NCBI GenBank assembly: GCA_018222405.1
Contig: JAAFAI010000007.1
Location: forward strand, 62,001 to 126,000
Length of the DNA stretch: 64,000 nucleotides
Source of the DNA: Gammaproteobacteria bacterium
GTDB taxonomy: Bacteria; Pseudomonadota; Gammaproteobacteria; Enterobacterales; Alteromonadaceae
Reading direction: 5' to 3'
Shown here piece by piece: positions 37,950-47,286 of this stretch (position 1 is its first letter; each line of letters starts with the position of its first letter). The notes under the pieces are model-generated. The model was not told the DNA's origin. It searched no databases and was given only the letters and a program-made list of their open reading frames with translations. Both the position numbers and the translations under genes were made by a program.

Positions 37950-38815
37950 TAATCAGCGGCAGGGGCTGTTTTGGTCGCAAAAGGCTGACCTAACCGGGTA
38001 ACCTGTTCAAGCGCCAGATCGGCAAAGTTCACCTTATCCGGCTCAAAACACACCACAATGGTTGAGCCCAGCTTAAACTGACCAAGCTCTTCACCTTTCG
38101 CCAGAGTAACCCCTTCGTCGCCTTCGTAGCGCCAGTGAGTGACATGCTTACCAACTGGAGGAGTAACGGTGCCGGCCCACACGGTATCGATGCTGGCTAC
38201 AATCGTTGCACCCACTAGCACAATAGCCATTTTGCCCACCGGCGTATCATAAATGGTTACTACCCGTTCGTTGCGGGCAAACAAGCCCGGTACATTTTCG
38301 GCGGTCAGCGGATTAACGGAAAACAGCTCTCCGGGCACATACACCATGTCGGTGAGCTTGCCCTCAATGGGCATATGAATACGGTGATAGTCCTTGGGCG
38401 ACAGATAGATGGTGGCAAACTTACCGCCTTTAAATGGCTGGGCCAGATCCGGGTTGCCACCCAGTAAAGCCGATAAGGTAAACTTGTGGCCTTTTGCCTG
38501 GATAAGATCTTCGCCAACAATATCACCAAACTGGCTAACTGTGCCGTCTACGGAATGACACAGCACGTCGTCATTTTCTTCTATAGGGCGTACACCGGGC
38601 TTTAACGGGCGGGTAAAGAAAGCATTAAAGGTACGATAGTCCTCTGGCTGAGAGTACATCGCCTCGTCCATGTTGACCTTAAACTGTTTAATAAACAGCT
38701 TGATTAGCCAGGTGGTCAGGGCGCCTGCTTCTGCGGCGGCCAGTTTACCGACTAACCGTGAAATAAGGTGTTTAGGCAGTACATACTGCAGGTTGACTTT
38801 AAACCAATTCAACAA
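37949..38815 (-). CDS. psd: Phosphatidylserine decarboxylase proenzyme
   Basis: This inner-membrane enzyme forms phosphatidylethanolamine. The 288-residue precursor has the self-cleavage LGST motif at 249-252, where Ser251 becomes the pyruvoyl group. It also shows '[11 protein letters not shown]', '[13 protein letters not shown]' and 'VGATIVASI'. It is 104 bp downstream of rsgA, the conserved psd-rsgA pair, divergent from orn. Confidence 0.97.
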   Translation of the reverse strand: MLNWFKVNLQYVLPKHLISRLVGKLAAAEAGALTTWLIKLFIKQFKVNMDEAMYSQPEDYRTFNAFFTRPLKPGVRPIEENDDVLCHSVDGTVSQFGDIVGEDLIQAKGHKFTLSALLGGNPDLAQPFKGGKFATIYLSPKDYHRIHMPIEGKLTDMVYVPGELFSVNPLTAENVPGLFARNERVVTIYDTPVGKMAIVLVGATIVASIDTVWAGTVTPPVGKHVTHWRYEGDEGVTLAKGEELGQFKLGSTIVVCFEPDKVNFADLALEQVTRLGQPFATKTAPAAD

Positions 38816-38919
38816 AGTGAATGCTCCTAATTACATGTTGTCTGGCACGGCCTGAGGGCTATTTGCGCCTAATGGTGCCTATTGTAGCCGATTTTGCGGT
38901 GAAACATACCAACATAAGG

Positions 38920-39966
38920 TTATGGTTCATCAGGGTTTGATATAAGACGGTTCGCATATGCAGGGCGTTGCTCGTCCATGGCGGCGATGATCCGATGGTA
39001 ATTATCATAGCGCTGCTGATTGATCTTTCCCTCTTCCACGGCCTGACGAATGATACAGCCCGGGTCGTTGAGGTGCTTACAGTCGCGGAATTTACAGCCA
39101 CCCAGATAATCCCTGAATTCCACAAAGCCCCAGGTAATGCGTTCCTGAGGCAGGTGCCACAAGGCAAATTCACGCACTCCCGGAGAGTCGATCAACTCCC
39201 CACCGGAAGGGATGGGTAATAATTTTGCGGCGGTAGTAGTGTGTGTCCCTAAACCTGAGTTTTCGGAAATCTCACCCACTAATTCGTCGGCATCGGGCAG
39301 TACCTGATTGATGATACTGGATTTACCTACTCCGGATTGACCCACAAACACGCTGGTTTTATCGCGTAAGCGTTCATGGAGTTCGGCAATACCTTCGCCA
39401 CTTTTACAACTGGTTAGCAGTAACTCGTAGCCAAGTTGCTGATAAATGGATAGCGAGGCACTCACGGTATCGCGCTCTTCATCACTTAACAGCTCAACTT
39501 TGTTAAGCACCAGCAAGGGCTTAATGTCGGTGTCTTCACAGGCCACCAGATAGCGGTCGATAATGTTCAGCGACAATTCTGGCTTGACTGATGACACCAC
39601 GATAATCTGGTCGATATTGGCAGCAATGGGTTTTACCCCATCATAAAAATCCGGGCGGGTCAGCACGGTGCGCCGATCCTGTACAATCTCGATAACCCCG
39701 CCTATATTTTCGTCGGGGACTTCGGAACGGGCAAACAGCACCTCATCGCCACATACCACCGATTCGATGGTACGGCGAATATGACAACGAACCACGTTGC
39801 CTTCGGTGTCCTGAACATCGGCCTGTTTACCAAAACGGCCAATTACCCGGCCAGCCAGCAATGAGGATAAATCCGCGGATGATTGCTGTTTGCCAGACAG
39901 GCGTTTCTGGCGGTTTGCCGCTACCTGTCGCTTTTGTCGATGGGATAATTTGGGTTTCTTGGCCAC
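38920..39966 (-). CDS. rsgA: Ribosome small-subunit-dependent GTPase RsgA
   Basis: This circularly permuted GTPase helps 30S maturation. The 348-residue protein has an N-terminal OB domain (about 35-100), the G4 motif NKVE (155-158), the Walker A 'GQSGVGKSS' (209-217), the G3 'DSPGV', and a C-terminal zinc-binding segment with 'CKFRDCKHLNDPGC'. It is divergent from orn across 88 bp. Confidence 0.97.
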   Translation of the reverse strand: MAKKPKLSHRQKRQVAANRQKRLSGKQQSSADLSSLLAGRVIGRFGKQADVQDTEGNVVRCHIRRTIESVVCGDEVLFARSEVPDENIGGVIEIVQDRRTVLTRPDFYDGVKPIAANIDQIIVVSSVKPELSLNIIDRYLVACEDTDIKPLLVLNKVELLSDEERDTVSASLSIYQQLGYELLLTSCKSGEGIAELHERLRDKTSVFVGQSGVGKSSIINQVLPDADELVGEISENSGLGTHTTTAAKLLPIPSGGELIDSPGVREFALWHLPQERITWGFVEFRDYLGGCKFRDCKHLNDPGCIIRQAVEEGKINQQRYDNYHRIIAAMDEQRPAYANRLISNPDEP

Positions 39967-40054
39967 GCGGTTCTCGAAGTTTGCGTTTTAGGCTGTGCAT
40001 GATACCTTTTGTGCACTTTATGTGTCACCTCTTGAGAGAAAATAGGCAAGGTTA

Positions 40055-40600
40055 ATGGCAAAAAACAACGACAATCTGGTGTGGATCGATATGGAAATGA
40101 CCGGTCTGGACCCTGAAACCTGTAAAGTACTGGAAATTGCCACCATTGTGACGGACCCTCAGCTAAACGTTATTGCCGAGGGGCCGGTGATTGCCGTGCA
40201 CCAGAGTAATGAAATTCTTGATGGCATGGATGAGTGGTGTACCCGGGTACATGGTGAGAGCGGTCTTACTCAGCGTTGTCGTGACAGTCAGTTTGATGAA
40301 GATGCCGCGGCCAAACAAACCATTGCCTTTTTGGCTCAGTACGTCGATGCCGGCAAATCGCCGCTGTGTGGCAACACTATTGGTCAGGATCGTCGCTTCA
40401 TGGTGAAATACATGCCGGAACTGGAAGCCTATTTTCACTATCGCAATGTGGATGTGAGCACTATTAAAGAACTGGTTCGTCGCTGGCAGCCGGAAGCGCT
40501 CGATGGATTTACCAAGCAGGGCACGCATCAGGCACTGGATGATATTCGTGAATCTATCGCTGAAATGCAGTTCTATCGTGAGAAAGTGTTTAGTATTTAA
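40055..40600 (+). CDS. orn: Oligoribonuclease
   Basis: This 3'-5' exonuclease degrades the 2-5 nt end products of RNA decay and pGpG. The 181-residue protein has DEDD residues in '[11 protein letters not shown]' (Asp12, Glu14), and '[11 protein letters not shown]' and '[11 protein letters not shown]' hold the later Asp residues. It is followed by tRNA-Gly, as in E. coli, where orn precedes the glyVXY array. Confidence 0.98.
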   Translation: MAKNNDNLVWIDMEMTGLDPETCKVLEIATIVTDPQLNVIAEGPVIAVHQSNEILDGMDEWCTRVHGESGLTQRCRDSQFDEDAAAKQTIAFLAQYVDAGKSPLCGNTIGQDRRFMVKYMPELEAYFHYRNVDVSTIKELVRRWQPEALDGFTKQGTHQALDDIRESIAEMQFYREKVFSI

Positions 40601-40699
40601 GCATTCAGACAAAAAAACGCAAAAAAATGAAAATAGGTGTTGCACTGGCAAAATAATTTTGTAAAATGCGCACCACTTCAAACGAAGTGCCACTCTTAA

Positions 40700-40775
40700 G
40701 CGGGAATAGCTCAGTTGGTAGAGCACAACCTTGCCAAGGTTGGGGTCGCGAGTTCGAATCTCGTTTCCCGCTCCA
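40700..40775 (+). tRNA. tRNA-Gly (GCC anticodon)
   Basis: A complete 76-nt cloverleaf with CCA encoded. The acceptor GCGGGAA pairs with TTCCCGC, the D-stem is GCTC/GAGC, the anticodon loop is TTGCCAA with GCC at 40733-40735, and the T-arm is GCGAG-TTCGAAT-CTCGT. It lies 99 bp after orn. Confidence 0.97.
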
Positions 40776-40911
40776 ATTTCTCACCCAGAGAAGTTTTTAA
40801 ATCAAAAAGTAATGTACAGCAGCGACCCCAAGGGGCCAGCGACAGCGTGGCTGCCAGGTGAATCTCGTTTCCCGCTCCAATTTCTCACCCAGAGAAGTTT
40901 TTAAATCAAAA
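40756..40911 (+). repeat. 52-bp direct repeat holding the tRNA-Gly 3' end
   Basis: The 52 bases at 40756-40807 (last 20 nt of tRNA-Gly plus 32 nt downstream) recur exactly at 40860-40911. The 52 bp between them include GCGACCCCAA (40822-40831), the reverse complement of TTGGGGTCGC inside the tRNA (40740-40749). The second copy is a tRNA 3'-end fragment only (40860-40879), likely left by a collapsed tandem tRNA array or by integration at the tRNA 3' end. Confidence 0.85.
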
Positions 40912-41417
40912 CAAAATCTTCATCTTTCCTCAGGGGCTTCGATATATAACCTCTGTTTCAAATTTTCTGTTTAGTCCAATTGCAAAATCAGTAAAGATGT
41001 AGAGCAATAAATAAAGCCTGAACAAAACAACTTTGTTATCTGCAACATTCTCCTGTCCACGTAAGCTGTTGATGAAGACAAAAAGCAGCCGGGAGTTTAT
41101 GCCAAAGTGCGTCGTTCTACATATTTATTCACATAATTATGCATGTTTTATGTGCGACTTTTCTAATAGCGCCCTAAAATGGTGAAAGTCAGCCGATTTT
41201 GCGCCATTAAAACTATTTTTTGCACTTAATTGGGCCGTCAATCCGGTCGTGAAAGCGCTATATTGCATTTTTCTTGAACAGTAATGCATAACTATGCGGA
41301 TTATTTGTACAAAACCACTAAATAATTAGGCTAAGTCAATAAAAACAGGCACAAAAGCTGCTGTATTGGCCGGATATAAAAAACCAGTTGTCGATATATC
41401 GTCGTTGAGGAGCACAC
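40912..41417. other. Intergenic region upstream of the TonB receptor
   Basis: This roughly 500 bp AT-rich stretch has no credible ORF. It contains the inverted repeat CACATAA (41130-41136) ... TTATGTG (41148-41154), a GAAAGCGCT motif near 41250 also seen upstream of the TorF porin, and a GAGGAG ribosome-binding site just before the receptor start. No Fur box was seen. Confidence 0.45.
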
Positions 41418-43889
41418 ATGAATAAACCAGGTAATCGATTTGCCTACTCTGTCGTTGCAAGCGCAGTTATGACTGCCTGCATGGTACCAGCTGTTATGGC
41501 TCAGGAGCCGGATGGTGCAAAAGAGATAGAAAAGATTGAAGTAACGGCTACCCGTCGTACCGGTTCATTACAGGAAGTTCCGCTAAATATTTCAGCGATT
41601 ACCGCTGATATCATGGAAGACCAGAATTTAGAAGATTTAGAAGATTTGGCCCGTTGGGTACCAGGTCTGACTATTACCAACCAGGGCGGTCGAACCGACT
41701 CACCTATTATTGTACGAGGATTAAATACTAACTCTTCGGGCCCATCTTCTGACGGTGGTACGGTTGCCACCTATTTTGGTGATGTGCCGCTGTTTTTGAA
41801 CATGCGCTTAATCGATGTAAATCGGGTTGAGGTACTGATTGGCCCACAGGGAACGCTATACGGCGCTGGTACTCTTGGTGGTGCAATTCGTTATCTGCCC
41901 AATGAAGTAGAGATGGATCTGACCACTGGCCGTGTAAAAGGTGATGTGTTCAGCGTTGCCGAAAGCGACTCCATGGGCGGCGAAGCGAGCTTCGTATTTA
42001 ACACGCCGCTAATTGATGACACGCTGGCTATTCGCGCCGCAGTAAACTATTTCAACGACCCGGGCTACCTCGATTATAACTACGTGGTTCGTGAAAGCGG
42101 TGTCTCGCTGCCGGATCCGGACTGGACAGACCCAACCGCCGTGTCAGAAAACCTTAAGCAGGTTAAGGATGCTAACGGCGAAAAGACCCTGACCGGTCGT
42201 GTTGCTCTGCGTTGGACTCCGAATGACTGGTTCGACGGAACTGTTTCTTATTTCTACCAGAAGCGTGAAGTAGAGGGCCGTTCAATTACTCAGTACGGTG
42301 CGCTGGATCCGGCTAACGGTTTGAGCGATGTGCTCGGTCCGTACGAGTCTGCTTACCGTTATGAAGAACCTCGTGAGCAGGAAGACGACCTGCTGAGCCT
42401 GGAATTAAAAGCCGACTTAGGCTTTGCTGAACTGGTTTCGGCAACCGGTTGGTCAGGCTCAGAAGACATTGGTAATCGTGACCAGACCGACCTGCTAATT
42501 CGCCTGGCCTATTCCTATGAAGAGTTCCCTGCCTTCAGTGCATTCACTGAAGAAGTGGGCGATATCGACCGCTTTACCCAGGAAATCCGTTTAGTGTCTG
42601 AGCCAAGTGGCCCGTTATCCTGGATTGTAGGTGGGTTTTACTACGACACAGAAAGCTATGGCTACAGTAAGGAATTTACGCCAGGTTTTGATGAGTACGC
42701 GCTGAACGTATGGGGAGTGGGTGGTAATCCTCGACCGGATTCACTTGAGTACTACTCGGTGGATTATACCGATGTAAAAGAACAGGCTTTGTTTGGTGAG
42801 GTAAGTTATGAAGTCACCGATAAACTAACCATTACCGCTGGCTTACGGGCATACGAGTATGAGGTGAACTCACGCTCAGCCGTTGACTTACCATTGTTCG
42901 AAACCGTGTTCCTGGGCCGCGATCCCGACTCCATCGTGCTCGATTTCGGTGAAGAAGGCGCGGATGATTCAGGTACCCTGTTTAAGTTCAATGCCAGCTA
43001 CCAGGTTACTGATGATGTATTAGCTTACGCAACAGTAAGTGAAGGTTTCCGTATCGGTGGTGCCAACGGTGTGGCAGCGTGTCCCCCGGACATCGATGAA
43101 ATTCAGAATCAGATTATCTGTGCGTTACCAGACGAGCAGGTCTATACGGCCGATACAACAACCAACTATGAATTAGGCCTGAAAACCACTTTCTTTAAAA
43201 ACAAACTGCACTTCAATGCGGCAGTGTTTAATGTTGACTGGGAAGATGCGCAGGTAGGTGGTGCTACGGTTAATGGTCAGCAACCCATCACAACCAATGC
43301 TGAAGGCGCAAACTCACGCGGTGTCGAATTGTTTACCCGCGCAGTGCTCACTGATGAGTTAACTATGTATGCGACTTACTCCTACACCAAAGCAGAACTA
43401 ACGGCCGACGCGCCATTCCTGTTTAACGTTTACGACGAGTTTGATGAAGACGGTAATCCAACTAATCTGGATGAGCTGTTTGACGGTAAAGATGGCGATC
43501 GCCTGCCTGGCTCTCCTGAACAACAGTTCTCACTTGGTCTGACCTATACTCAGGAAGTGTTTGGCGACAAGATGCTCGATATCAACTACGGTATTACCGC
43601 GCAAAGCGACATCATTACTACGGTTGGTCAACGTCGTAGTGGTGAAAGTCTGGCCGGTTATGCAGTCAGCAACCTGACCGCCAAAATCTCTGATTTGGAC
43701 TGGAGTGTCACTTTCTATGTTGATAACCTGTTCGACAAATACGCCTTTGTATCAACTCGTGCCCACCAGGGGTATCAGGGAATTGGTGACATAGAGATTA
43801 ACCGCACCGATTTACAACGTGGTTACGGTCACTTCCTGCTGCGTCCGCGCACCGTTGGTGTAACGTTCAGTTATCAGTTTGAGATGTAA
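41418..43889 (+). CDS. TonB-dependent outer-membrane receptor
   Basis: The 823-residue protein has a signal peptide (cleavage near Ala28), a TonB-box region 'EKIEVTATRR', a plug domain ('LEDLARWVPGLTITNQGG', 'IIVRGLNT', 'IDVNRVEVLIGPQGTLYGAGTLGGAIRY') and a 22-strand-type barrel ending 'GVTFSYQFEM'. No Fur box is visible upstream and it carries no iron-related neighbour, so a carbohydrate or other organic substrate is more likely than a siderophore. It is followed by its own terminator and a TPR-sulfotransferase, a pairing common near receptors in Alteromonadales and sphingomonads. Confidence 0.93.
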   Translation: MNKPGNRFAYSVVASAVMTACMVPAVMAQEPDGAKEIEKIEVTATRRTGSLQEVPLNISAITADIMEDQNLEDLEDLARWVPGLTITNQGGRTDSPIIVRGLNTNSSGPSSDGGTVATYFGDVPLFLNMRLIDVNRVEVLIGPQGTLYGAGTLGGAIRYLPNEVEMDLTTGRVKGDVFSVAESDSMGGEASFVFNTPLIDDTLAIRAAVNYFNDPGYLDYNYVVRESGVSLPDPDWTDPTAVSENLKQVKDANGEKTLTGRVALRWTPNDWFDGTVSYFYQKREVEGRSITQYGALDPANGLSDVLGPYESAYRYEEPREQEDDLLSLELKADLGFAELVSATGWSGSEDIGNRDQTDLLIRLAYSYEEFPAFSAFTEEVGDIDRFTQEIRLVSEPSGPLSWIVGGFYYDTESYGYSKEFTPGFDEYALNVWGVGGNPRPDSLEYYSVDYTDVKEQALFGEVSYEVTDKLTITAGLRAYEYEVNSRSAVDLPLFETVFLGRDPDSIVLDFGEEGADDSGTLFKFNASYQVTDDVLAYATVSEGFRIGGANGVAACPPDIDEIQNQIICALPDEQVYTADTTTNYELGLKTTFFKNKLHFNAAVFNVDWEDAQVGGATVNGQQPITTNAEGANSRGVELFTRAVLTDELTMYATYSYTKAELTADAPFLFNVYDEFDEDGNPTNLDELFDGKDGDRLPGSPEQQFSLGLTYTQEVFGDKMLDINYGITAQSDIITTVGQRRSGESLAGYAVSNLTAKISDLDWSVTFYVDNLFDKYAFVSTRAHQGYQGIGDIEINRTDLQRGYGHFLLRPRTVGVTFSYQFEM

Positions 43890-43938
43890 AACTGCATAAC
43901 CTCGGGCTTGCAGAGCAAGCCTGGCAACTCACTACTTA

Positions 43939-43962
43939 AAAGGCACCGCAAGGTGCCTTTTT
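43939..43962 (+). terminator. Rho-independent terminator after the TonB receptor
   Basis: AAAGGCACC (43939-43947) and GGTGCCTTT (43952-43960) form a 9 bp stem with a 4-base loop and a T5 run. It begins 50 bases after the receptor stop and ends 17 bases before the next start codon. Confidence 0.88.
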
Positions 43963-43978
43963 GTTGGAACAGCAACCT

Positions 43979-45541
43979 ATGCAAAACAAGCAACAGTTTA
44001 TTAAGCAAGCGCTGAGTGCTATTAATCAACGTGATTATGTCGCTGCACACAGCGCCTGTGTAACGTTGATTAAATACTACGGCGATGATGCCGAGGCCTA
44101 CTTTCTGCTAGGCATAGTGCATATTGAAATCCTGCAAATCCAGAAGGCGGTGCGCCTGTTAAATAAATCTGCTGAGCTGACGCCAGACCCCCAAACCTAT
44201 GCTTATCTCACCAAGTGTTATGCCCTGCTAGGCAATATGCCCGCTGCGGTCGACGCGGCCTCAAGGTGTCCGGTATCCAGTCTGGATAAACCGCTGGCGC
44301 TGGATACGGTAGGTGTGTCTCTGAGCCGGGTGGGCTTGCACGAAGAAGCGTTGAAATATTTTAAAGCGGCGCTGGCTAAGGCGCCGGATAACGCCAGTTT
44401 TCATTATAACTTTGCAGTATCGGCCAAGTTTGCCGGTCTGTTTGATACCGCGCGGCAAGCCTTTGAGCAAGCAATTGCGCTTAAGCCAGATTATTACCAG
44501 GCGCACTATGCGCTTTCTGATCTCGGCGGCATTAGTGAAACTACCAATCATATTGAAAGACTATCTGTTCTTCATGCAAAAACCACTGATGTCGATGGTA
44601 AATTGCATTTAAGTCATGCACTTGCAAAAGAGTACGAAGCTTTTAAAGAGTACGATAAAGCCTTCAATGTTCTCAGTGAGGCAAAGCAGGCTAAAAGACG
44701 CCAGTTTACAGCGGTTGAGCAACACTATGACGCTATCTTCAACTGGTTGCAGGCACAGCAGCCGGCTGTTAGCTCCGCCAATCAGGGCGATCCGTCATCG
44801 CAACCCATCTTTGTGCTTGGTATGCCGCGCTCGGGTACTACGCTGGTGGAGCGTATCATTACCAGTCATAGCCAGGTGGCCTCGGGGGGAGAACTCCAGG
44901 ATTTCGGGTTAGCTGTCAAAGAGCTGGCGAAAACGCCTTCTAATCAGGTGCTCGATTTACCCACCTTACAAGCCGCCGAGCAGCTTTCCTTTGCGGAACT
45001 GGGCAGCCGGTATATTGAAAGAACGTCATTTTTGCTGAACAATAAAAAATACCTGGTGGATAAACTCCCGTTCAATTTTTTCTACGTAGGGTTAATTCGC
45101 CGGGCCCTGCCCAATGCAAAAATTGTGTGCTTGTTAAGGGATCCCATGGATACCTGTATTGGTAATTTCCGGCAGTTGTTTTCATTAAGCAGTCCTTATT
45201 TTGCTTACGCCTATGATCTTGAATCTACGGGTCGTTTTTATAAGAACTTTTATTCTTTGGTGCATCATTGGCAAAACCTTTTCCCACACAACGTGCGGCT
45301 GCAATCCTATGAGGAACTGGTTACCCGGCCAGCTGAAGAAATCCCGGCTTTAATTGATTTTTGTGGTTTAAACTGGGAGCCTGCCTGTCTGCAGGTAGAA
45401 AAAAATAAAGCACCGGTTTCAACTGCCAGTAAAGTACAGGTGAGAGAAGCAATCAACACCCGTTCCATTGGCCGCTGGCGGCAGTATGCTGCGCATACCG
45501 CAAAGTTAGAGGCATTGTTGGCAGACCTCAAGGTTAATTAA
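43979..45541 (+). CDS. TPR-repeat sulfotransferase-family protein
   Basis: From the ATG at 43979 it has 520 residues; a longer frame from 43961 would start inside the upstream terminator. The first half (about 1-230) is TPR repeats ('DAEAYFLLGIVHIEI', 'ASFHYNFAVSAKFAGLFDTARQAFEQAI'). The second half (about 275-515) is a sulfotransferase fold with the PAPS 5'-phosphosulfate loop 'GMPRSGTTLVER' and a later 'LLRDPMDTC' for the 3'-phosphate. It is cytoplasmic. The acceptor is unknown. It probably relates functionally to the preceding receptor. Confidence 0.88.
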   Translation: MQNKQQFIKQALSAINQRDYVAAHSACVTLIKYYGDDAEAYFLLGIVHIEILQIQKAVRLLNKSAELTPDPQTYAYLTKCYALLGNMPAAVDAASRCPVSSLDKPLALDTVGVSLSRVGLHEEALKYFKAALAKAPDNASFHYNFAVSAKFAGLFDTARQAFEQAIALKPDYYQAHYALSDLGGISETTNHIERLSVLHAKTTDVDGKLHLSHALAKEYEAFKEYDKAFNVLSEAKQAKRRQFTAVEQHYDAIFNWLQAQQPAVSSANQGDPSSQPIFVLGMPRSGTTLVERIITSHSQVASGGELQDFGLAVKELAKTPSNQVLDLPTLQAAEQLSFAELGSRYIERTSFLLNNKKYLVDKLPFNFFYVGLIRRALPNAKIVCLLRDPMDTCIGNFRQLFSLSSPYFAYAYDLESTGRFYKNFYSLVHHWQNLFPHNVRLQSYEELVTRPAEEIPALIDFCGLNWEPACLQVEKNKAPVSTASKVQVREAINTRSIGRWRQYAAHTAKLEALLADLKVN

Positions 45542-45582
45542 CAGAGCGCGGCTTGCTCTTGATTTGTGCGCTAAGAAAACGT

Positions 45583-45615
45583 AGGCTCTTCTGGTCTAAC
45601 CAGTTGAGCCTTTTT
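45583..45615 (+). terminator. Terminator hairpin after the sulfotransferase, overlapping a FadR-like palindrome
   Basis: AGGCTC (45583-45588) pairs with GAGCCT (45606-45611), and inside it CTGG pairs with CCAG, giving a long stem-loop followed by a T5 run (45611-45615). The same bases hold the operator-like palindrome, and the DUF4442 ATG follows 2 bases after the T-run. Confidence 0.72.
45589..45605 (-). promoter_or_regulatory. Second FadR-like operator, before the DUF4442 gene
   Basis: The 17 bp TTCTGGTCTAACCAGTT is identical to that at 19857-19873, and the following GAGCC also matches with one base of difference in spacing. It ends 12 bases before the DUF4442 start. A weak promoter (TTGATT about 45559, TAGGCT about 45582) would place the start of transcription within it. 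Confidence 0.5.
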
Positions 45616-45617
45616 AT

Positions 45618-46103
45618 ATGTCGAGCAATCCCCTAAGGCGCTATGCCGAAAAAGTAAATCGTTATCCTGCCTGGCTGAGCAGCCGTCTGCTGACCTGGAT
45701 GTTTCGTTATAAAGTTAAGCTTGCGGGTACTGCGCGGGTGGACATTGTGTCTACCGACTTTTCTACAGTCACTTTCAGGCAACCAAACTATAAAAAAGTG
45801 CAGAATCATATTGGCAGTGTTCATGCTGCGGCAATGGCTTTGCTGGCAGAATCGGCAACAGGCTTTATTGTTGGCTTAAACCTTCCGGGGGATAAGTTAC
45901 CACTGATCAAATCGATGAATCTGCAATACGTAAAGCGGGCGACAGGCGATATGACCGCCGTGGCCTCACTCACTGACGAACAGATTCAGATGATGCAACA
46001 ACAGGAAAAAGGTGAGGTGTTGGTTAAGGTCACCGTAACCGATGCCAATAATATCGAACCTGTGGTGTGTGAAATGCTATGGGCCTGGGTGCCCAAAAAG
46101 TAG
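45618..46103 (+). CDS. DUF4442 hotdog-fold protein (probable acyl-CoA thioesterase-like)
   Basis: The 161-residue protein fits DUF4442, a hotdog-fold group related to PaaI thioesterases: 'VTFRQPNYKKVQNHIGSVHAAAMALLAESATGFIVGLN' carries the expected conserved 'N..GS.HA.A...L.E'. It has no signal peptide. The substrate is unknown. The ATG lies 2 bases after a T-run and shows no ribosome-binding site, so it may be poorly or conditionally translated. A FadR-like operator lies just upstream, consistent with a fatty-acyl-CoA role. Confidence 0.8.
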   Translation: MSSNPLRRYAEKVNRYPAWLSSRLLTWMFRYKVKLAGTARVDIVSTDFSTVTFRQPNYKKVQNHIGSVHAAAMALLAESATGFIVGLNLPGDKLPLIKSMNLQYVKRATGDMTAVASLTDEQIQMMQQQEKGEVLVKVTVTDANNIEPVVCEMLWAWVPKK

Positions 46104-46337
46104 TTGTAAATCAGCAACAGATAAGTCAGACAGCGTATTGTCCTCCATGGATGTCTGCTCTGCCAGAATCAGGAGGTACATTTTTAATGGCTGTTGGTTA
46201 AAAAATATACTAAACTGAATTTGTTTACTGCCGGTGGTTTTTGTTCAGTTAAAAGGGTAACTGTCCATATTTGGTTCGTGGCGTTGTTTAAGAAGCTCTT
46301 ATGCCCTTCGCAAGACATATTACCTCCGGATAAATAG

Positions 46338-47285
46338 ATGAGTGATGAGCATCCCCCCGAGCAAGCCTCTGTAGCAGAGCTGTCAGTAGCAAATTCGTCG
46401 GCATGGCGGGACTTTTTGTTAAGCCTTCCGCAACCCGTGTTAGTGTTTTCGGCCGTTTTTGCGGTCGCCTCAATACAGATTTATAACTGGTTCGATGCGG
46501 ATTTATTTACCGCTTTGATGATTGTATTGCCATTACCGCTGGTGCTTATTGCCGAAAGAATTTGGACCAAACGGCAGGACTGGGTTCTGACCCCTAAAGA
46601 ATTTGCCGAAGATGTATTCTGGTTAGCCGGCGCGGTGTTTATCTGGTATCCCTTTTATACTGATTTTTATCAAACCCCCATATCGGAAGGGTTTAAAGCC
46701 GTGCGGGATACCCTGCCGCTGGGTTTTAACATTGAGCCGACTTCGGTCTTAGGACTGGTCTTTGCCGCTATCATGGTCAGAACCCTCATAGAGTTTATTT
46801 ACTACTGGTTACATCGGGTACAGCACAGTTCTTTGTTCTGGTGGCGTATCCATGCGACCCACCATCACATCACTAAAATGGGCGCGGCGCGGGCTGATCG
46901 CGGCCATCCACTGGAGTTTTTAGCTCTATTTGTGGGATCACCCATTATTCTGGCAATTATGGGGGCCAGCGATAAGGTCATTGCGGTATCCGGGGCCTTT
47001 ACACTCTTTAGCGCTTATTTAACTCATGCAAATCTGCCGTTGAAATCCGGTATTTATGGCTGGTTTTTTACCACCGCAGAGCAACATCACCTTCATCACT
47101 CTCATGATTTTGCCAGCAGCAATACTAATTTTGGCTGTGTCATCATTATCTGGGATCGTATTTTTGGCACCTATTCAGGACGGACTGATGTAGAAAAAAT
47201 TGGTGCCGGCTCAGGCAAAGCCTTAAGTATTCTCGATCAGTATAAGATCGCGTTCGTGTCTAACCGAAAACTCACAAAATATTGA
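46338..47285 (+). CDS. Fatty-acid hydroxylase / sterol desaturase family membrane protein
   Basis: The 315-residue integral membrane protein has four to five hydrophobic helices and the di-iron histidine clusters: His159/His163 ('HRVQH'), 172-177 ('HATHHH'), His230, and 250-256 ('HHLHHSH'), then 'NTNFG'. These enzymes add hydroxyl or double bonds to sterols, fatty acids or carotenoids, using O2. The exact substrate cannot be read from sequence. The next gene starts 1 bp after its stop, so they are probably co-transcribed. Confidence 0.9.
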   Translation: MSDEHPPEQASVAELSVANSSAWRDFLLSLPQPVLVFSAVFAVASIQIYNWFDADLFTALMIVLPLPLVLIAERIWTKRQDWVLTPKEFAEDVFWLAGAVFIWYPFYTDFYQTPISEGFKAVRDTLPLGFNIEPTSVLGLVFAAIMVRTLIEFIYYWLHRVQHSSLFWWRIHATHHHITKMGAARADRGHPLEFLALFVGSPIILAIMGASDKVIAVSGAFTLFSAYLTHANLPLKSGIYGWFFTTAEQHHLHHSHDFASSNTNFGCVIIIWDRIFGTYSGRTDVEKIGAGSGKALSILDQYKIAFVSNRKLTKY

Positions 47286-47286
47286 A

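Noticed and set aside
40163..40726. 187-codon minus-strand ORF opposite orn and the tRNA
   Set aside because: It lies antisense to a well-supported gene and includes part of the tRNA; no protein family is recognisable.
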